Source: Candidatus Fluviicola riflensis (GTDB taxonomy: Bacteria; Bacteroidota; Bacteroidia; Flavobacteriales_D; Crocinitomicaceae). From it: DNA of 64,000 bases. Below the pieces are notes generated by a model, which was not told where the DNA came from, made no database searches, and saw nothing but the letters and a program-made list of their open reading frames with translations. Position 1 is the stretch's first letter. Every line of letters begins with the position of its first letter. The DNA lies in assembly GCA_002243285.1 (NCBI GenBank), contig CP022585.1, forward strand, positions 2,654,641-2,718,640, given 5' to 3'. The translations under genes and the position numbers were made by a program. Below are positions 44,949 to 53,854 of the stretch, piece by piece.

Positions 44949-45935
44949 ATGCAACGTTTACTGATTCTACCGGTTTTATTCCTGTTAAGTTCAATGTTTT
45001 CCCGCGCAGAGGAAGTCTATAAACGAATCCCCGGCTTTATGGTGATTTCGTCAGAAAAAGATCCTTCTATCAAGAATGGCAAAGCTGTCTTCGAGTTTGA
45101 AATAATGAACGAAGAACTGAAACAATATGCTGATCAACTTTCTCCGATTCAAGGATCGTGCAATGGTGAGTCCTTTGATTTTTCCCTACCGAAAAACGGA
45201 ATTTATACCAAAATGGTTTTCGAAGGCAAATATATCTTCCAGTTTTATACCAACGGGTATTATGAAATCTATTCCGATTCGGTTACGATCAAGCAGGGTT
45301 ATCGCACCAAAGTACAATTACGTTTCGATTATTCAGAAAGCGAAATAATCTCCGACAAACCGGTTATTTACCTCTACCCTACAACAAATCTGGAAGTCAC
45401 CACTACAGTGAATCCAAATGGAAAATTCCTGTTTACCTATCCCACTTACGAAAACGGCTGGAAAGGAACCGCACACCCTGACGGAAGTATTACCATAGCT
45501 GACAAAAATTATCCGTACCTGTTTTGGGAAGGTTCACACAAAATGACCGCCGCTGATATGGATTTGACCAAAGGTTACATGGTCAAAGGTGATTCCATTA
45601 CCGCATTCCTGGAAAAAAATCTGGCCAAAATGGGGTTAAATGATCGTGAAATGACAGATTTTATTACTTACTGGGGACCAAGAATGACGGGCAACGATCA
45701 GCAATTCGTGCAGTTTATTTTCAATGACGAATGCAATCAATTTGCCGATCTAAGTATTTCACCTCCTCCGGCGCAGATCTTCCGTGTGTACATGATTTGG
45801 GTGCCCGTTCCTGAAGGTGTGGTGATGCATCCTGAGCCACAGGAAATCAAAACCGTGAAGCGCGATCAGTTTTACGCCATCGAATGGGGCGGATCAGAAA
45901 TCACTTATACAGAAACACTTGTCAATCATGAATAA
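44949..45935 (+). CDS. KPVIYLYP-family exported protein, paralogue 1 of 4
   Basis: 328 residues from the ATG at 44949, which gives the signal peptide MQRLLILPVLFLLSSMFSRA; the frame opens at 44916. An N-terminal beta domain ends IYSDSVTIKQGYRTKVQLRF. At residue 137 the conserved core starts: KPVIYLYP, FTYPTYENGWKGTAHPDG, NYPYLFWEG, FLEKNLAKMGLNDREMTDFITYWGPR, then VYMIWVPVPEG and IEWGG. I recall this core from many uncharacterised bacterial proteins, with no known function. Its stop region overlaps the next gene by 8 bp. Confidence 0.85.
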   Translation: MQRLLILPVLFLLSSMFSRAEEVYKRIPGFMVISSEKDPSIKNGKAVFEFEIMNEELKQYADQLSPIQGSCNGESFDFSLPKNGIYTKMVFEGKYIFQFYTNGYYEIYSDSVTIKQGYRTKVQLRFDYSESEIISDKPVIYLYPTTNLEVTTTVNPNGKFLFTYPTYENGWKGTAHPDGSITIADKNYPYLFWEGSHKMTAADMDLTKGYMVKGDSITAFLEKNLAKMGLNDREMTDFITYWGPRMTGNDQQFVQFIFNDECNQFADLSISPPPAQIFRVYMIWVPVPEGVVMHPEPQEIKTVKRDQFYAIEWGGSEITYTETLVNHE

Positions 45936-46971
45936 ACGTATCAGCCTATCGGTTCTTTTCACAATTTCCGTTTTAATGACGCTGTACGCAGCTGAAATAA
46001 CTTCCGGCAAACCGGTTCATAGAACCAAAGAGTGGGCTTTTCCTGTACCATTCCGGGTCTTAAGCTCCCAACCGGATGCCTCACTTGACCAAAATCACGC
46101 ACAGTTTGAATTATCATTTGAATATCATCTGTTGTTCAGCGAAGAGACTTTTCCGACAATCGAACTTTCGTGCAACGGAGTGATTGAGCGGTTTCAACTC
46201 GACAGCACGTTAACTCATACGATCACTGTTTCGCCTGGCAAATATAAATTCATGATGATCAGAACCGGTAATTACGAGGAAATCATTACCGATTCCATTA
46301 CCATTTTACCCGGACACATTCTGAAAGCACAGATTACGTTCACTCCGCAACCTGTAATCATTGAACCGGTACAACCGATCATTATTTCTTATAAACCCGT
46401 TATTTATTTTTATTCACCGAAAGATCTTTCTGTGAATGTTGAATTGACGCCAAACGGCACGTTTACCTACACCTACCCTGCTTACGAAAACGGCTGGAAA
46501 GGAACCGTTGATGCCAATGGAGGAATTACCATCAATCACAAACATTACCCCTATTTGTTTTGGGAAGCCAAAACCAACGGAATAAACGCATTGGTTGATT
46601 ACAATGAAGGTTTTGTGGTTTCGAATGAAAATGTCACAGCTTTCCTCGAAGAAAAACTCACTGAAATGGGATTGAATGATCAGGAAAGAACTGATTTCAT
46701 CACATTCTGGGGTCCACGAATGGTTGGTTCAGAGAAAAACCATGTGCAATTTTTGTTCAATGAGGAATATGATGATATCGCAGCCTTGTCTGTCACGCCG
46801 AAACCGGATCACATTTTCCGTTTGTATATACTGTGGACGCCTCTTCCTGAATCAGCAAATCTGAATCCTGTTCCTCAAAAACTTTCCACTGTAAAACGTG
46901 ATGGTTTTTCTGTTGTGGAATGGGGCGGTTCGGAATTGCCTTATAACACTGAACTTTCATTTACCCATTAA
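45928..46971 (+). CDS. KPVIYLYP-family exported protein, paralogue 2 of 4
   Basis: 347 residues. The start at 45928 overlaps the end of paralogue 1 by 8 bp, so translation is likely coupled. Signal peptide MNKRISLSVLFTISVLMTLYA. The core motif is slightly altered (KPVIYFYS), but FTYPAYENGWKGTVDANGG, HYPYLFWEA, FLEEKLTEMGLNDQERTDFITFWGPR and VEWGG are kept. This copy has a Pro/Ile-rich linker (PQPVIIEPVQPIIISY) before the core, not seen in the others. Function unknown. Confidence 0.85.
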   Translation: MNKRISLSVLFTISVLMTLYAAEITSGKPVHRTKEWAFPVPFRVLSSQPDASLDQNHAQFELSFEYHLLFSEETFPTIELSCNGVIERFQLDSTLTHTITVSPGKYKFMMIRTGNYEEIITDSITILPGHILKAQITFTPQPVIIEPVQPIIISYKPVIYFYSPKDLSVNVELTPNGTFTYTYPAYENGWKGTVDANGGITINHKHYPYLFWEAKTNGINALVDYNEGFVVSNENVTAFLEEKLTEMGLNDQERTDFITFWGPRMVGSEKNHVQFLFNEEYDDIAALSVTPKPDHIFRLYILWTPLPESANLNPVPQKLSTVKRDGFSVVEWGGSELPYNTELSFTH

Positions 46972-46981
46972 TTCTGCAACC

Positions 46982-47953
46982 ATGAAATCCTTGTTTTTAA
47001 TCGCCATCTTGTTGTGTTTCTCGACTTTATTCGCCGGATCAGGTGAAAAAGACCGGATCTCAAGCTATTACCAAATCACCAAAACGGTAAAATCAAAGTA
47101 TGTAAAACCGGATCATTCAAAGATCAAGTTCACTGTAAAGAATGTCTACGGAACCATGCTTCCCAATCAAAAACTCATTTATTCCATAGATGGGAAAACA
47201 GATACAACCGACCTCGACAAAAATGACAGTTTTTTCCTCACAACTTCCAAAGGGAAACATATTTTCCAATTTTATTATTCGGAAGATTTTATGGAACTTT
47301 ATACTGATTCCATTAACCTGAAAGGCGGCTACCAAACCAATATAGATCTGTATTTCACCATGTCTCAAAATCAGAACATGATTGAAAAACCAGTTATTTA
47401 TTTGTATCCGGAAATGACGCAAACAGTTGATGTAACGTTAAAACCTGTTGGCGAATTGCAATTTACCTATCCGGCCTACGAAAATGGATGGAAAATTACC
47501 GCAACACCTGACGGAACGCTTACTCATAACGGAAAAAATTATCCGTACCTGTTTTGGGATGCCGCTATGAATCGGGATATGAGTTCGGTTGACGTTTCCC
47601 AGGGATTTGTGGTAGAAAAAGAAAACACAATCGCTTTCCTGGAAGAACAATTGAACATCTTTGGATTTACACCGCAGGAACGCACTGATTTTATTACCTA
47701 TTGGGGACCGCGATTAGCATCCGAAAAACGCGCTTTCATTCAGTTTGTATGGGGCAAAGCGACTGATCAGTTCGGGCAACTGAATATTTCACCACAACCC
47801 GACAACATAAATCGTGTGTACATTCAATGGAAATCATTAAAAGACGGTGAAACGATCCCGCAACCAACCCCGCAAATTATTCCGGTACTTGACCGTTCGG
47901 GATTTGATGTCCTGGAATGGGGAGGAGTAGAACTTACCAATCATGAATTATGA
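46982..47953 (+). CDS. KPVIYLYP-family exported protein, paralogue 3 of 4
   Basis: 323 residues. The start at 46982 is 11 bp after the stop of paralogue 2; upstream in-frame codons overlap that gene and give no signal sequence. Signal peptide MKSLFLIAILLCFSTLFAG. Core: KPVIYLYPEMTQTVDV, FTYPAYENGWKITATPDG, NYPYLFWDA, FLEEQLNIFGFTPQERTDFITYWGPR, VLEWGG. N-terminal domain has the same YTDSINLKGGYQTN turn as the other copies. Function unknown. Confidence 0.85.
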   Translation: MKSLFLIAILLCFSTLFAGSGEKDRISSYYQITKTVKSKYVKPDHSKIKFTVKNVYGTMLPNQKLIYSIDGKTDTTDLDKNDSFFLTTSKGKHIFQFYYSEDFMELYTDSINLKGGYQTNIDLYFTMSQNQNMIEKPVIYLYPEMTQTVDVTLKPVGELQFTYPAYENGWKITATPDGTLTHNGKNYPYLFWDAAMNRDMSSVDVSQGFVVEKENTIAFLEEQLNIFGFTPQERTDFITYWGPRLASEKRAFIQFVWGKATDQFGQLNISPQPDNINRVYIQWKSLKDGETIPQPTPQIIPVLDRSGFDVLEWGGVELTNHEL

Positions 47954-48050
47954 CTGCTTAATTATGAATTGGAGTTCAGGAAAAGAACTCAATGCTGTTT
48001 TCAAATAGTCTCCCTTTTCAATTTTAAATTTTACATTTTCAATTAAAAAC
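47942..48050. repeat. AT-rich repeat arms between paralogues 3 and 4
   Basis: CATGAATTATGACTGC and ATTATGAATTGGAG at the left and CAATTTTAAATTTTACATTTTC at the right recall the AT-rich arms at 23740 and 48999. The element begins within the last codons of paralogue 3. Confidence 0.5.
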
Positions 48051-48053
48051 ATC

Positions 48054-49016
48054 ATGAAAACAATCATCATCACATCCCTCCTCTTCCTGAGCTTTAGCAG
48101 CTTGGCAGGTGAGGAAAAAAATGCGATTAACTCTTATTATACGACCTACGAGGTCGATTCGAGTATGTCAGCCACCGAAACAAAAGTGCTCATCACGTGT
48201 GATTTTTCGGGAGATTATCCTGAGAATCCGCACCAATTACGTTACGGATTGAACGGTTCGGATTCCGCGGAGTTCCTTTCTACAAACAATGAATTGTTCA
48301 TCACACCAGCTGCGGGCTCCTATCTGTTTCAATTCTACTACAATTCGTATTTCCGTGAAATCGAAACTGATTCCATTGAAGTCAAACCGGGCGTCATTAC
48401 CCATATCAGCCTCTATTTCTTCAGTTCCAATAACAACATCAAATTAAAAAAACCGGTAATTTACCTCTATCCGGAAACGGCGACTTCTGTATTTGTAAAC
48501 GTTAAAACCGAAGGCCTGGCATTTACTTACCCGATCTTAAATGACGGTTGGAATGTAATTGCACAACCCGACGGAACGTTGGCCTGCAATGGCAAAAACT
48601 ACCCGTATTTGTTTTGGGAAGCAGATCAATCTATTCAGAATCCGTTTGAAACCGAAACATTTGAAGGATTTGTAATCGCAGGAAAAGACGCGCTCACATT
48701 TTTAGAAGAAAAACTAACTCAACTCGGTTTCAATGATAAAGAAAGAACCGATTTTATCACCTTCTGGGGACCACAACTAGCCGCCAATGAATTCAACAAC
48801 GTTACCTTTGAGTTCAATGAAGCCTGTGATGCCTATGGAACGTTGGATATTACTCCGAAACCGGAAAACGTAAATCGCGTGTACATGATCTGGAGTAAAA
48901 CTGATGCTTCTGCACTTAATAAAACCATCACCCCGCAATCGCTTCCTGCTTTGGATCGTTCAGGATTTGATGTGCTGGAATGGGGCGGTATAGAAATCAT
49001 GAATGCTGAATTATGA
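48054..49016 (+). CDS. KPVIYLYP-family exported protein, paralogue 4 of 4
   Basis: 320 residues, signal peptide MKTIIITSLLFLSFSSLAG. Core: KPVIYLYPETATSVFVNV, FTYPILNDGWNVIAQPDG, NYPYLFWEA, FLEEKLTQLGFNDKERTDFITFWGPQ, VLEWGG. The N-terminal domain again has EIETDSIEVKPGV. The last codons (MNAEL) come from an AT-rich inverted repeat that starts inside the gene's 3' end. Separated by 100 bp from copy 3, so it may have its own promoter. Confidence 0.85.
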   Translation: MKTIIITSLLFLSFSSLAGEEKNAINSYYTTYEVDSSMSATETKVLITCDFSGDYPENPHQLRYGLNGSDSAEFLSTNNELFITPAAGSYLFQFYYNSYFREIETDSIEVKPGVITHISLYFFSSNNNIKLKKPVIYLYPETATSVFVNVKTEGLAFTYPILNDGWNVIAQPDGTLACNGKNYPYLFWEADQSIQNPFETETFEGFVIAGKDALTFLEEKLTQLGFNDKERTDFITFWGPQLAANEFNNVTFEFNEACDAYGTLDITPKPENVNRVYMIWSKTDASALNKTITPQSLPALDRSGFDVLEWGGIEIMNAEL

Positions 49017-49112
49017 ATTTTGAATTGGGGCTCCTGGAAAAATCAGGAATCTTAGTTCTTTATCACAGTCTTCTCAATTCAAAATTGAACATTAAAAATT
49101 CAACATTCATTT
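48999..49112. repeat. AT-rich inverted repeat after paralogue 4
   Basis: Left arm GAATGCTGAATTATGAATTT, right arm AAAAATTCAACATTCATTT. Between them a CTCCTGGAAAAATCAGGAAT hairpin. It lies between convergent genes and overlaps the end of paralogue 4 and the very end of the regulator gene. Confidence 0.6.
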
Positions 49113-50286
49113 AAACTGTTACCTGCGGATTCCCAAAAATCGCGACATCATTTCCGGTAATCTTGTCGCTGCAAAGAATCACCAAACGTTCAACGATATT
49201 GCGCAATTCACGGATGTTTCCGGTCCAATTGGTTTGTTTCAACGCTTCCAATGCATCGGCTGTAAACTCTTTACGTGGAATTCCATGCTCGGTGCACACC
49301 ATCGTGAGGAAATGCTCGGCCAGCAACGGAATATCGTCGCGACGATCATTCAATGCCGGTACGTGAATCAAAATCACCGCCAAACGATGGTACAAATCTT
49401 CGCGGAAACGGCCCGCCTCTATTTCTTTACGTAAATCTTTATTGGTTGCCGCAACAACGCGTGCATCAACTTTGATATCGCGCTCCGCTCCTACTCGTTG
49501 GATCACATTTTCCTGCAAGGCACGCAACACTTTTGCTTGTGCAGAAAGGCTCATATCACCGATCTCATCCAAAAACAATGTTCCGCCGGATGCCAGTTCA
49601 AATTTTCCTTTTTTATCTTTTACCGCCGATGTAAAAGCGCCTTTTTCATGTCCGAACAATTCACTTTCAATCAATTCACCGGGAATAGCCGCGCAATTGA
49701 CTTCTACAAAAGGCATTTTTTTGCGGTTACTGAAATCGTGCAGCGAACGCGCCACCAATTCTTTTCCGGTACCGTTCCCGCCAGTGATCAATACACGTGC
49801 GTCAGAAGGTGCTACCTTTTCGATCATTTCCTTGATCTTGATAATGCCGTCGGTTTCGCCAATAATCGATGAACCTTTGAAACGGCGAACCGTGGTTTTC
49901 AACGCCTGCGTTTCTTCCACTAAAACCACACGCTCTTTCGCATTGCGGATGGTCACCAGGATGCGGTTCAGATCGAGCGGTTTTTCGATAAAATCAAACG
50001 CACCTTTTTTGATCGCTTCAACAGCGGTTTCAATATTTCCGTGACCTGAGATCATAATAACGGGCGTGTCTACTTTGGCTTGAATCAAACCATCCAACAC
50101 TTCCATTCCATCCATTTGTGGCATTTTGATATCACAGAAAATAATGTCGTACAGCGCATTTTTGGCTTTCTCCAAACCTTCTGATCCGTTTTCTGCTTCA
50201 TCCACCTGAAAATTTTCAAATTCCAGAATCTCCCGCAACGCTCTACGGATTGCTCGTTCGTCATCAATGATCAGAATTTTTGCCAT
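49111..50286 (-). CDS. NtrC-type response regulator with AAA+ sigma54-activation domain, no DNA-binding domain
   Basis: 391 residues from the ATG at 50286 (MAKILIIDDERAIRRAL); the upstream ATG is too far from the family start. The receiver domain has D52 as phosphoacceptor (FCDIKMPQMDG). The AAA+ domain has Walker A GGNGTGKE (169-176), GAFTSA (216-221) in place of GAFTGA, and Walker B TLFLDE (236-241). The chain ends at about residue 391, soon after the AAA+ lid (WTGNIRELRNIVERLVIL), where NtrC would carry a Fis-type HTH. It should activate sigma54 RNA polymerase without binding DNA itself. No sensor kinase gene is adjacent. Confidence 0.9.
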   Translation of the reverse strand: MAKILIIDDERAIRRALREILEFENFQVDEAENGSEGLEKAKNALYDIIFCDIKMPQMDGMEVLDGLIQAKVDTPVIMISGHGNIETAVEAIKKGAFDFIEKPLDLNRILVTIRNAKERVVLVEETQALKTTVRRFKGSSIIGETDGIIKIKEMIEKVAPSDARVLITGGNGTGKELVARSLHDFSNRKKMPFVEVNCAAIPGELIESELFGHEKGAFTSAVKDKKGKFELASGGTLFLDEIGDMSLSAQAKVLRALQENVIQRVGAERDIKVDARVVAATNKDLRKEIEAGRFREDLYHRLAVILIHVPALNDRRDDIPLLAEHFLTMVCTEHGIPRKEFTADALEALKQTNWTGNIRELRNIVERLVILCSDKITGNDVAIFGNPQVTV

Positions 50287-50351
50287 AAACTTAGTTTTTG
50301 AGGTCGAAAGATACGGAAAAACACTTCTCATCCGCCACAGAGACTGAGTAA

Positions 50352-50507
50352 TTCCCACAGATGCGCAGATTTTCGCGCTCCTAACGGCAGCGTATTTAGA
50401 TGAATTTTTAGTTTCCCAAAAACTTATGAGTTTTTTCTTGTCTAACCTGACACAATTTAATTATTAGCGAAGGCGTTAGCTGAGTTGAAATCTGTGCATC
50501 TGTGGGA
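50352..50507. repeat. Dispersed palindromic element, diverged copy
   Basis: Outer arms TTCCCACAGATGCGCAGATT and AATCTGTGCATCTGTGGGA; inner CTCCTAACGGCAGCG and AGGCGTTAGCTGAG. Same design as the 12017 element, but with CAGAT in place of CGAAT. About 60 bp of AT-rich loop. Confidence 0.6.
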
Positions 50508-50527
50508 GAGAAAAGCAATAACCCATA

Positions 50528-51415
50528 TCAGCTTTTCAACGCACCTTCTTTCAGTGAAAAAGGTGAAATGAACACTTCCTTAATCGCGAATTTCTCGACA
50601 ATCCATTTTGTTTTTAATGCCGCAATGGGGGCCATTCTCCGGCGAATAGGAATGATATACGGATGCTGTTCACGTTCGTCAAATGTCGATCGGATAATCC
50701 AGTCAAGGGTTTCGTCCAATTCCTTTCGTTCCAAGCGGATCGGTTCACTTCCTGCCGGGAAACTAGCCTGGTGCGACATCTCGTAAAAAGTTTCAAAACT
50801 GCCGGAAGCTCCTACCAAAACGGAGCATGCATCAAATTGATTGAGTTCGCCGGCGCTTTCTTCAAACCATTGTAATAACTTTTGCTGATCTTCTTCAGAC
50901 ATCGGATCGGAAAGATCAAAAAGCTGTGCCGCTCTTGAAACGCCAATATCGAGGCTGCAAAATTGAAGCGGGTCTTTCAAATGTCCCCGGATAAACTCGG
51001 TGCTGCCGCCACCAATATCCATGATCAATGATGGTTCGTTAAAATCATACGACCAGCTCACACCGTTGTAAATCAATTCTGCTTCGCGCAAGCCATCAAT
51101 CACTTCTATCGTGATATTAAACCGTTCCTTGACTGCCGCTAACAATTCATCCGAATTATCGGCATCGCGTACGGCTGAGGTCCCGAAAGCCTGAATATGC
51201 CTGGCCTGGTACGATTCACAAATGGAAACAAAATGTTCAAACGCCGTAAATGCGCGCTGCATGGCTTCGGGAGCAATCGTCCGTTCATTGATTCCCCCCA
51301 TGCCCAAAGCAACTCCTTCTTTGGAATTATGAATCACCCTGAAATCGTTTTCAGAAACGTCGGCGATCAATAAATTAAAAGTATTCGTACCAAGGTCAAT
51401 GACAGCTTTCCGCAT
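50528..51415 (-). CDS. Ppx/GppA family exopolyphosphatase
   Basis: 295 residues, the short form of the family. ASKHA fold motifs: AVIDLGTNTFNLLIADV, QAFGTSAVRDADNS, DGLREAELIYNGV, LIMDIGGGSTEFI. It lacks the C-terminal HD-like domain of E. coli Ppx. It degrades polyphosphate and/or pppGpp. Its ATG follows directly on the stop of the ABC permease gene, so the three genes ABC ATPase, permease and ppx are one unit. Confidence 0.9.
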   Translation of the reverse strand: MRKAVIDLGTNTFNLLIADVSENDFRVIHNSKEGVALGMGGINERTIAPEAMQRAFTAFEHFVSICESYQARHIQAFGTSAVRDADNSDELLAAVKERFNITIEVIDGLREAELIYNGVSWSYDFNEPSLIMDIGGGSTEFIRGHLKDPLQFCSLDIGVSRAAQLFDLSDPMSEEDQQKLLQWFEESAGELNQFDACSVLVGASGSFETFYEMSHQASFPAGSEPIRLERKELDETLDWIIRSTFDEREQHPYIIPIRRRMAPIAALKTKWIVEKFAIKEVFISPFSLKEGALKS

Positions 51416-52708
51416 TTATTTCATTTTTAGCCATTGAAAAATTTGTTTCAATCGTACCGAATGGCCGAATTGAAGAATTCCGTTTTTATACAATTTACCG
51501 GCCAGGGAAAGCACAGCAAACGCGCTCACCAAAAGAATCAGCAGTGAGATGAACAATTGATATCCTTCGCCTTCCGGATAACCGACTGCCAGTTTTACCA
51601 TCACCACAACCGGAGCTGTGAACGGTAAATAATGATAGACTTGTGCCAGTTGCGTTTCAGGATTGTTGAGCACGTAATACCCGGAATACAAGGCGAAAAG
51701 CAATAATGCGATAAGTGGCAATAAAAATTGCTGTCCGTCTGATTCGGAACCCGTAACTGCTCCCAACGCCGCGAAAAATGCACCGTAGAACAAATAACCA
51801 ACTGCGAAAAACAACAGGAAATAACCGACCATGCTCGAGAATTGAATGCGTTCAAAGACCAATTCCACAAATTCGTTGTAAGCGATGGAGGTTGTGCTTT
51901 GCGACAGGTTAACCGGATCGTAACCGTTGACAAATACTGTTTCGCGCATGAGGTACAATCCAACGGAAATGATGACTGTCCAAACGAAAAACTGGATAAA
52001 AGCACTCATACCAACTCCCACAATTTTACCCAACATCAATGCCCTCGGATGAACGGTTGAAACCAAAATTTCGACAATTCGATTGCTTTTTTCACGCGAA
52101 ACCGAGCGCAGGATCGTCATTCCGAAAAGGAAAATGAAAACGAAAATGACCGTTCCGAAGAACAATCCCACCCAGCCGGCCAAATCACTTGATTGTTCGG
52201 TAGGATCGTAGGCATTCTTGAAAGACATTTGCAGCGGCTGTTTGATTTTCCGGAAATCATTGGCGGATAATTTCGTGAAACGGGCGGCCAGAATTTCCTC
52301 TAACCGGCGCTCGATCTGGTAACGAATGTTGATCGTCATATTCAGCGACGGTTTCTCGCGGTAGAACACAAAACTCACTTTGTTGGTGATGATCTTTTCG
52401 TTTACTTCGACCAACGCATCAAAATCCTGGTAGTTTTTTCCGGAAGCAAAATCGACGATCTCGATGTAATCCGAGGCAAAGGAATAATTGATGGATTTAT
52501 CTGTTCCGGGCATGATCTTGTTTTCCATGATGCCTCGCGGATCAGAAATCAACACCTTCCAGCTTTGCTGCTTGTTTTCGCCCATGGCAAATAACAAATA
52601 CGTCAGCGACAACACTAAAAGCGGCCCTACAAGCGCCATTACCACAAACGACCGGCTTCCGATGCGTTCGCGCAATTCGCGCATGGCTATAATCCAACTG
52701 TTTTTCAT
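51416..52708 (-). CDS. ABC-2 type transporter permease (NatB-like)
   Basis: 430 residues with the NatB/YhaP pattern: TM1 near residues 22-42 (FVVMALVGPLLVLSLTYLLFA), a large extracytoplasmic domain to about 180, then five helices, with SREKSNRIVEILVSTVHPRALMLGKI as the family signature loop. It overlaps the ATPase gene by 4 bp (ATGA). Exported substrate is not known; Na+ or small peptides are reported for relatives. Confidence 0.9.
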   Translation of the reverse strand: MKNSWIIAMRELRERIGSRSFVVMALVGPLLVLSLTYLLFAMGENKQQSWKVLISDPRGIMENKIMPGTDKSINYSFASDYIEIVDFASGKNYQDFDALVEVNEKIITNKVSFVFYREKPSLNMTINIRYQIERRLEEILAARFTKLSANDFRKIKQPLQMSFKNAYDPTEQSSDLAGWVGLFFGTVIFVFIFLFGMTILRSVSREKSNRIVEILVSTVHPRALMLGKIVGVGMSAFIQFFVWTVIISVGLYLMRETVFVNGYDPVNLSQSTTSIAYNEFVELVFERIQFSSMVGYFLLFFAVGYLFYGAFFAALGAVTGSESDGQQFLLPLIALLLFALYSGYYVLNNPETQLAQVYHYLPFTAPVVVMVKLAVGYPEGEGYQLFISLLILLVSAFAVLSLAGKLYKNGILQFGHSVRLKQIFQWLKMK

Positions 52709-53625
52709 ATTTCCTCTTTCTTAGAAACCGCACTAATAAACAACTCCTGCATAGAAGGCAATACTTCCCAGGCTGCTTCGATCTTCACGGCTCCGATCAA
52801 TACTTTCAGCAAATCTTCAAACTGGTTGTCGCCGCGCATTTTTACACGAGCTATAAAGCGGTCATCGCCCAGAATTTCTTTGTCGATGAGTTCAAAACCG
52901 GTCCACAGGGCATTCACAAAACCAATCATGGTTCCCCTGAATTTAACAGCGTATTCTCCTTCTTTGGCCGATTCCTGCAATTCGGAAACACGGCCTTCCA
53001 TGATTTTTTTGGATTGATGGATCAGTGCTACGCGATCACAAATTTCTTCGACGCTGCGCATATTGTGAGTTGAAATGAGAATGGTTTTCCCCTTTGCTTT
53101 CATTTCCACCAATTCCTGTTTGATCAGTTCAACATTTACCGGATCAAAACCTGAAAACGGTTCATCGAGGATCAGTAATTCAGGTTCATGTAAAACAGCA
53201 CATATGAACTGCACTTTTTGCGCCATTCCTTTCGAGAGTTCGTCGATGCGTTTTTTGCGCCATGACTGAATATCGAAACGATTCAGCCAATAATCCAACG
53301 CCTGTCTGATATCCGATTTGGTCATTCCGCGTAATGCTCCGAAGAAAAAAGCATGTGCTTCAACGGTCATGTTTTTGTACAATCCGCGTTCTTCAGGCAG
53401 GTAACCGATATGGATTAAGTGTTTCTGTTTCAGTAAATCACCTTTGAAACGCACTGTTCCATGATCGGGTTCAATGATGCGATTGATGACGCGAATCAAG
53501 GTTGTTTTACCAGCCCCGTTTGGCCCAAGTAACCCGAAAATTTCACCTTCCCGCAACGACAATGACACATCATCGAGCGCTGCTTTGCGTTGATAGCGTT
53601 TGGTAATTTGTTGGATTTCGAGCAT
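52705..53625 (-). CDS. ABC transporter ATP-binding protein (NatA-like)
   Basis: 306 residues. Walker A GPNGAGKT, signature LSKGMAQK, Walker B LLILDEPFSGFDP and the H-loop STHNMRSVEEICD. The C-terminal 80 residues are a DUF4162-like domain (EYAVKFRGTMIGFVNALW). It powers the permease encoded immediately downstream. Confidence 0.93.
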   Translation of the reverse strand: MLEIQQITKRYQRKAALDDVSLSLREGEIFGLLGPNGAGKTTLIRVINRIIEPDHGTVRFKGDLLKQKHLIHIGYLPEERGLYKNMTVEAHAFFFGALRGMTKSDIRQALDYWLNRFDIQSWRKKRIDELSKGMAQKVQFICAVLHEPELLILDEPFSGFDPVNVELIKQELVEMKAKGKTILISTHNMRSVEEICDRVALIHQSKKIMEGRVSELQESAKEGEYAVKFRGTMIGFVNALWTGFELIDKEILGDDRFIARVKMRGDNQFEDLLKVLIGAVKIEAAWEVLPSMQELFISAVSKKEEI

Positions 53626-53854
53626 CTGATACAGAATTTTGCTAAAAATAATGAAAGATGCGAAGAAAGTTACCTCAGATATAAATAATGAAGCTTACAA
53701 TTAAATGCTGGCCACAGAATACACAGATACCTCACAGATATGGAACCATTCGTCAGCGAATCGTTTTATGATTTGACGACTCAATTTATCCGGACAAATA
53801 TGAGTCATCAGTGGCAAAAAATCTTAGCAGGTCGAAGTTGGATCGTTTACTGTA

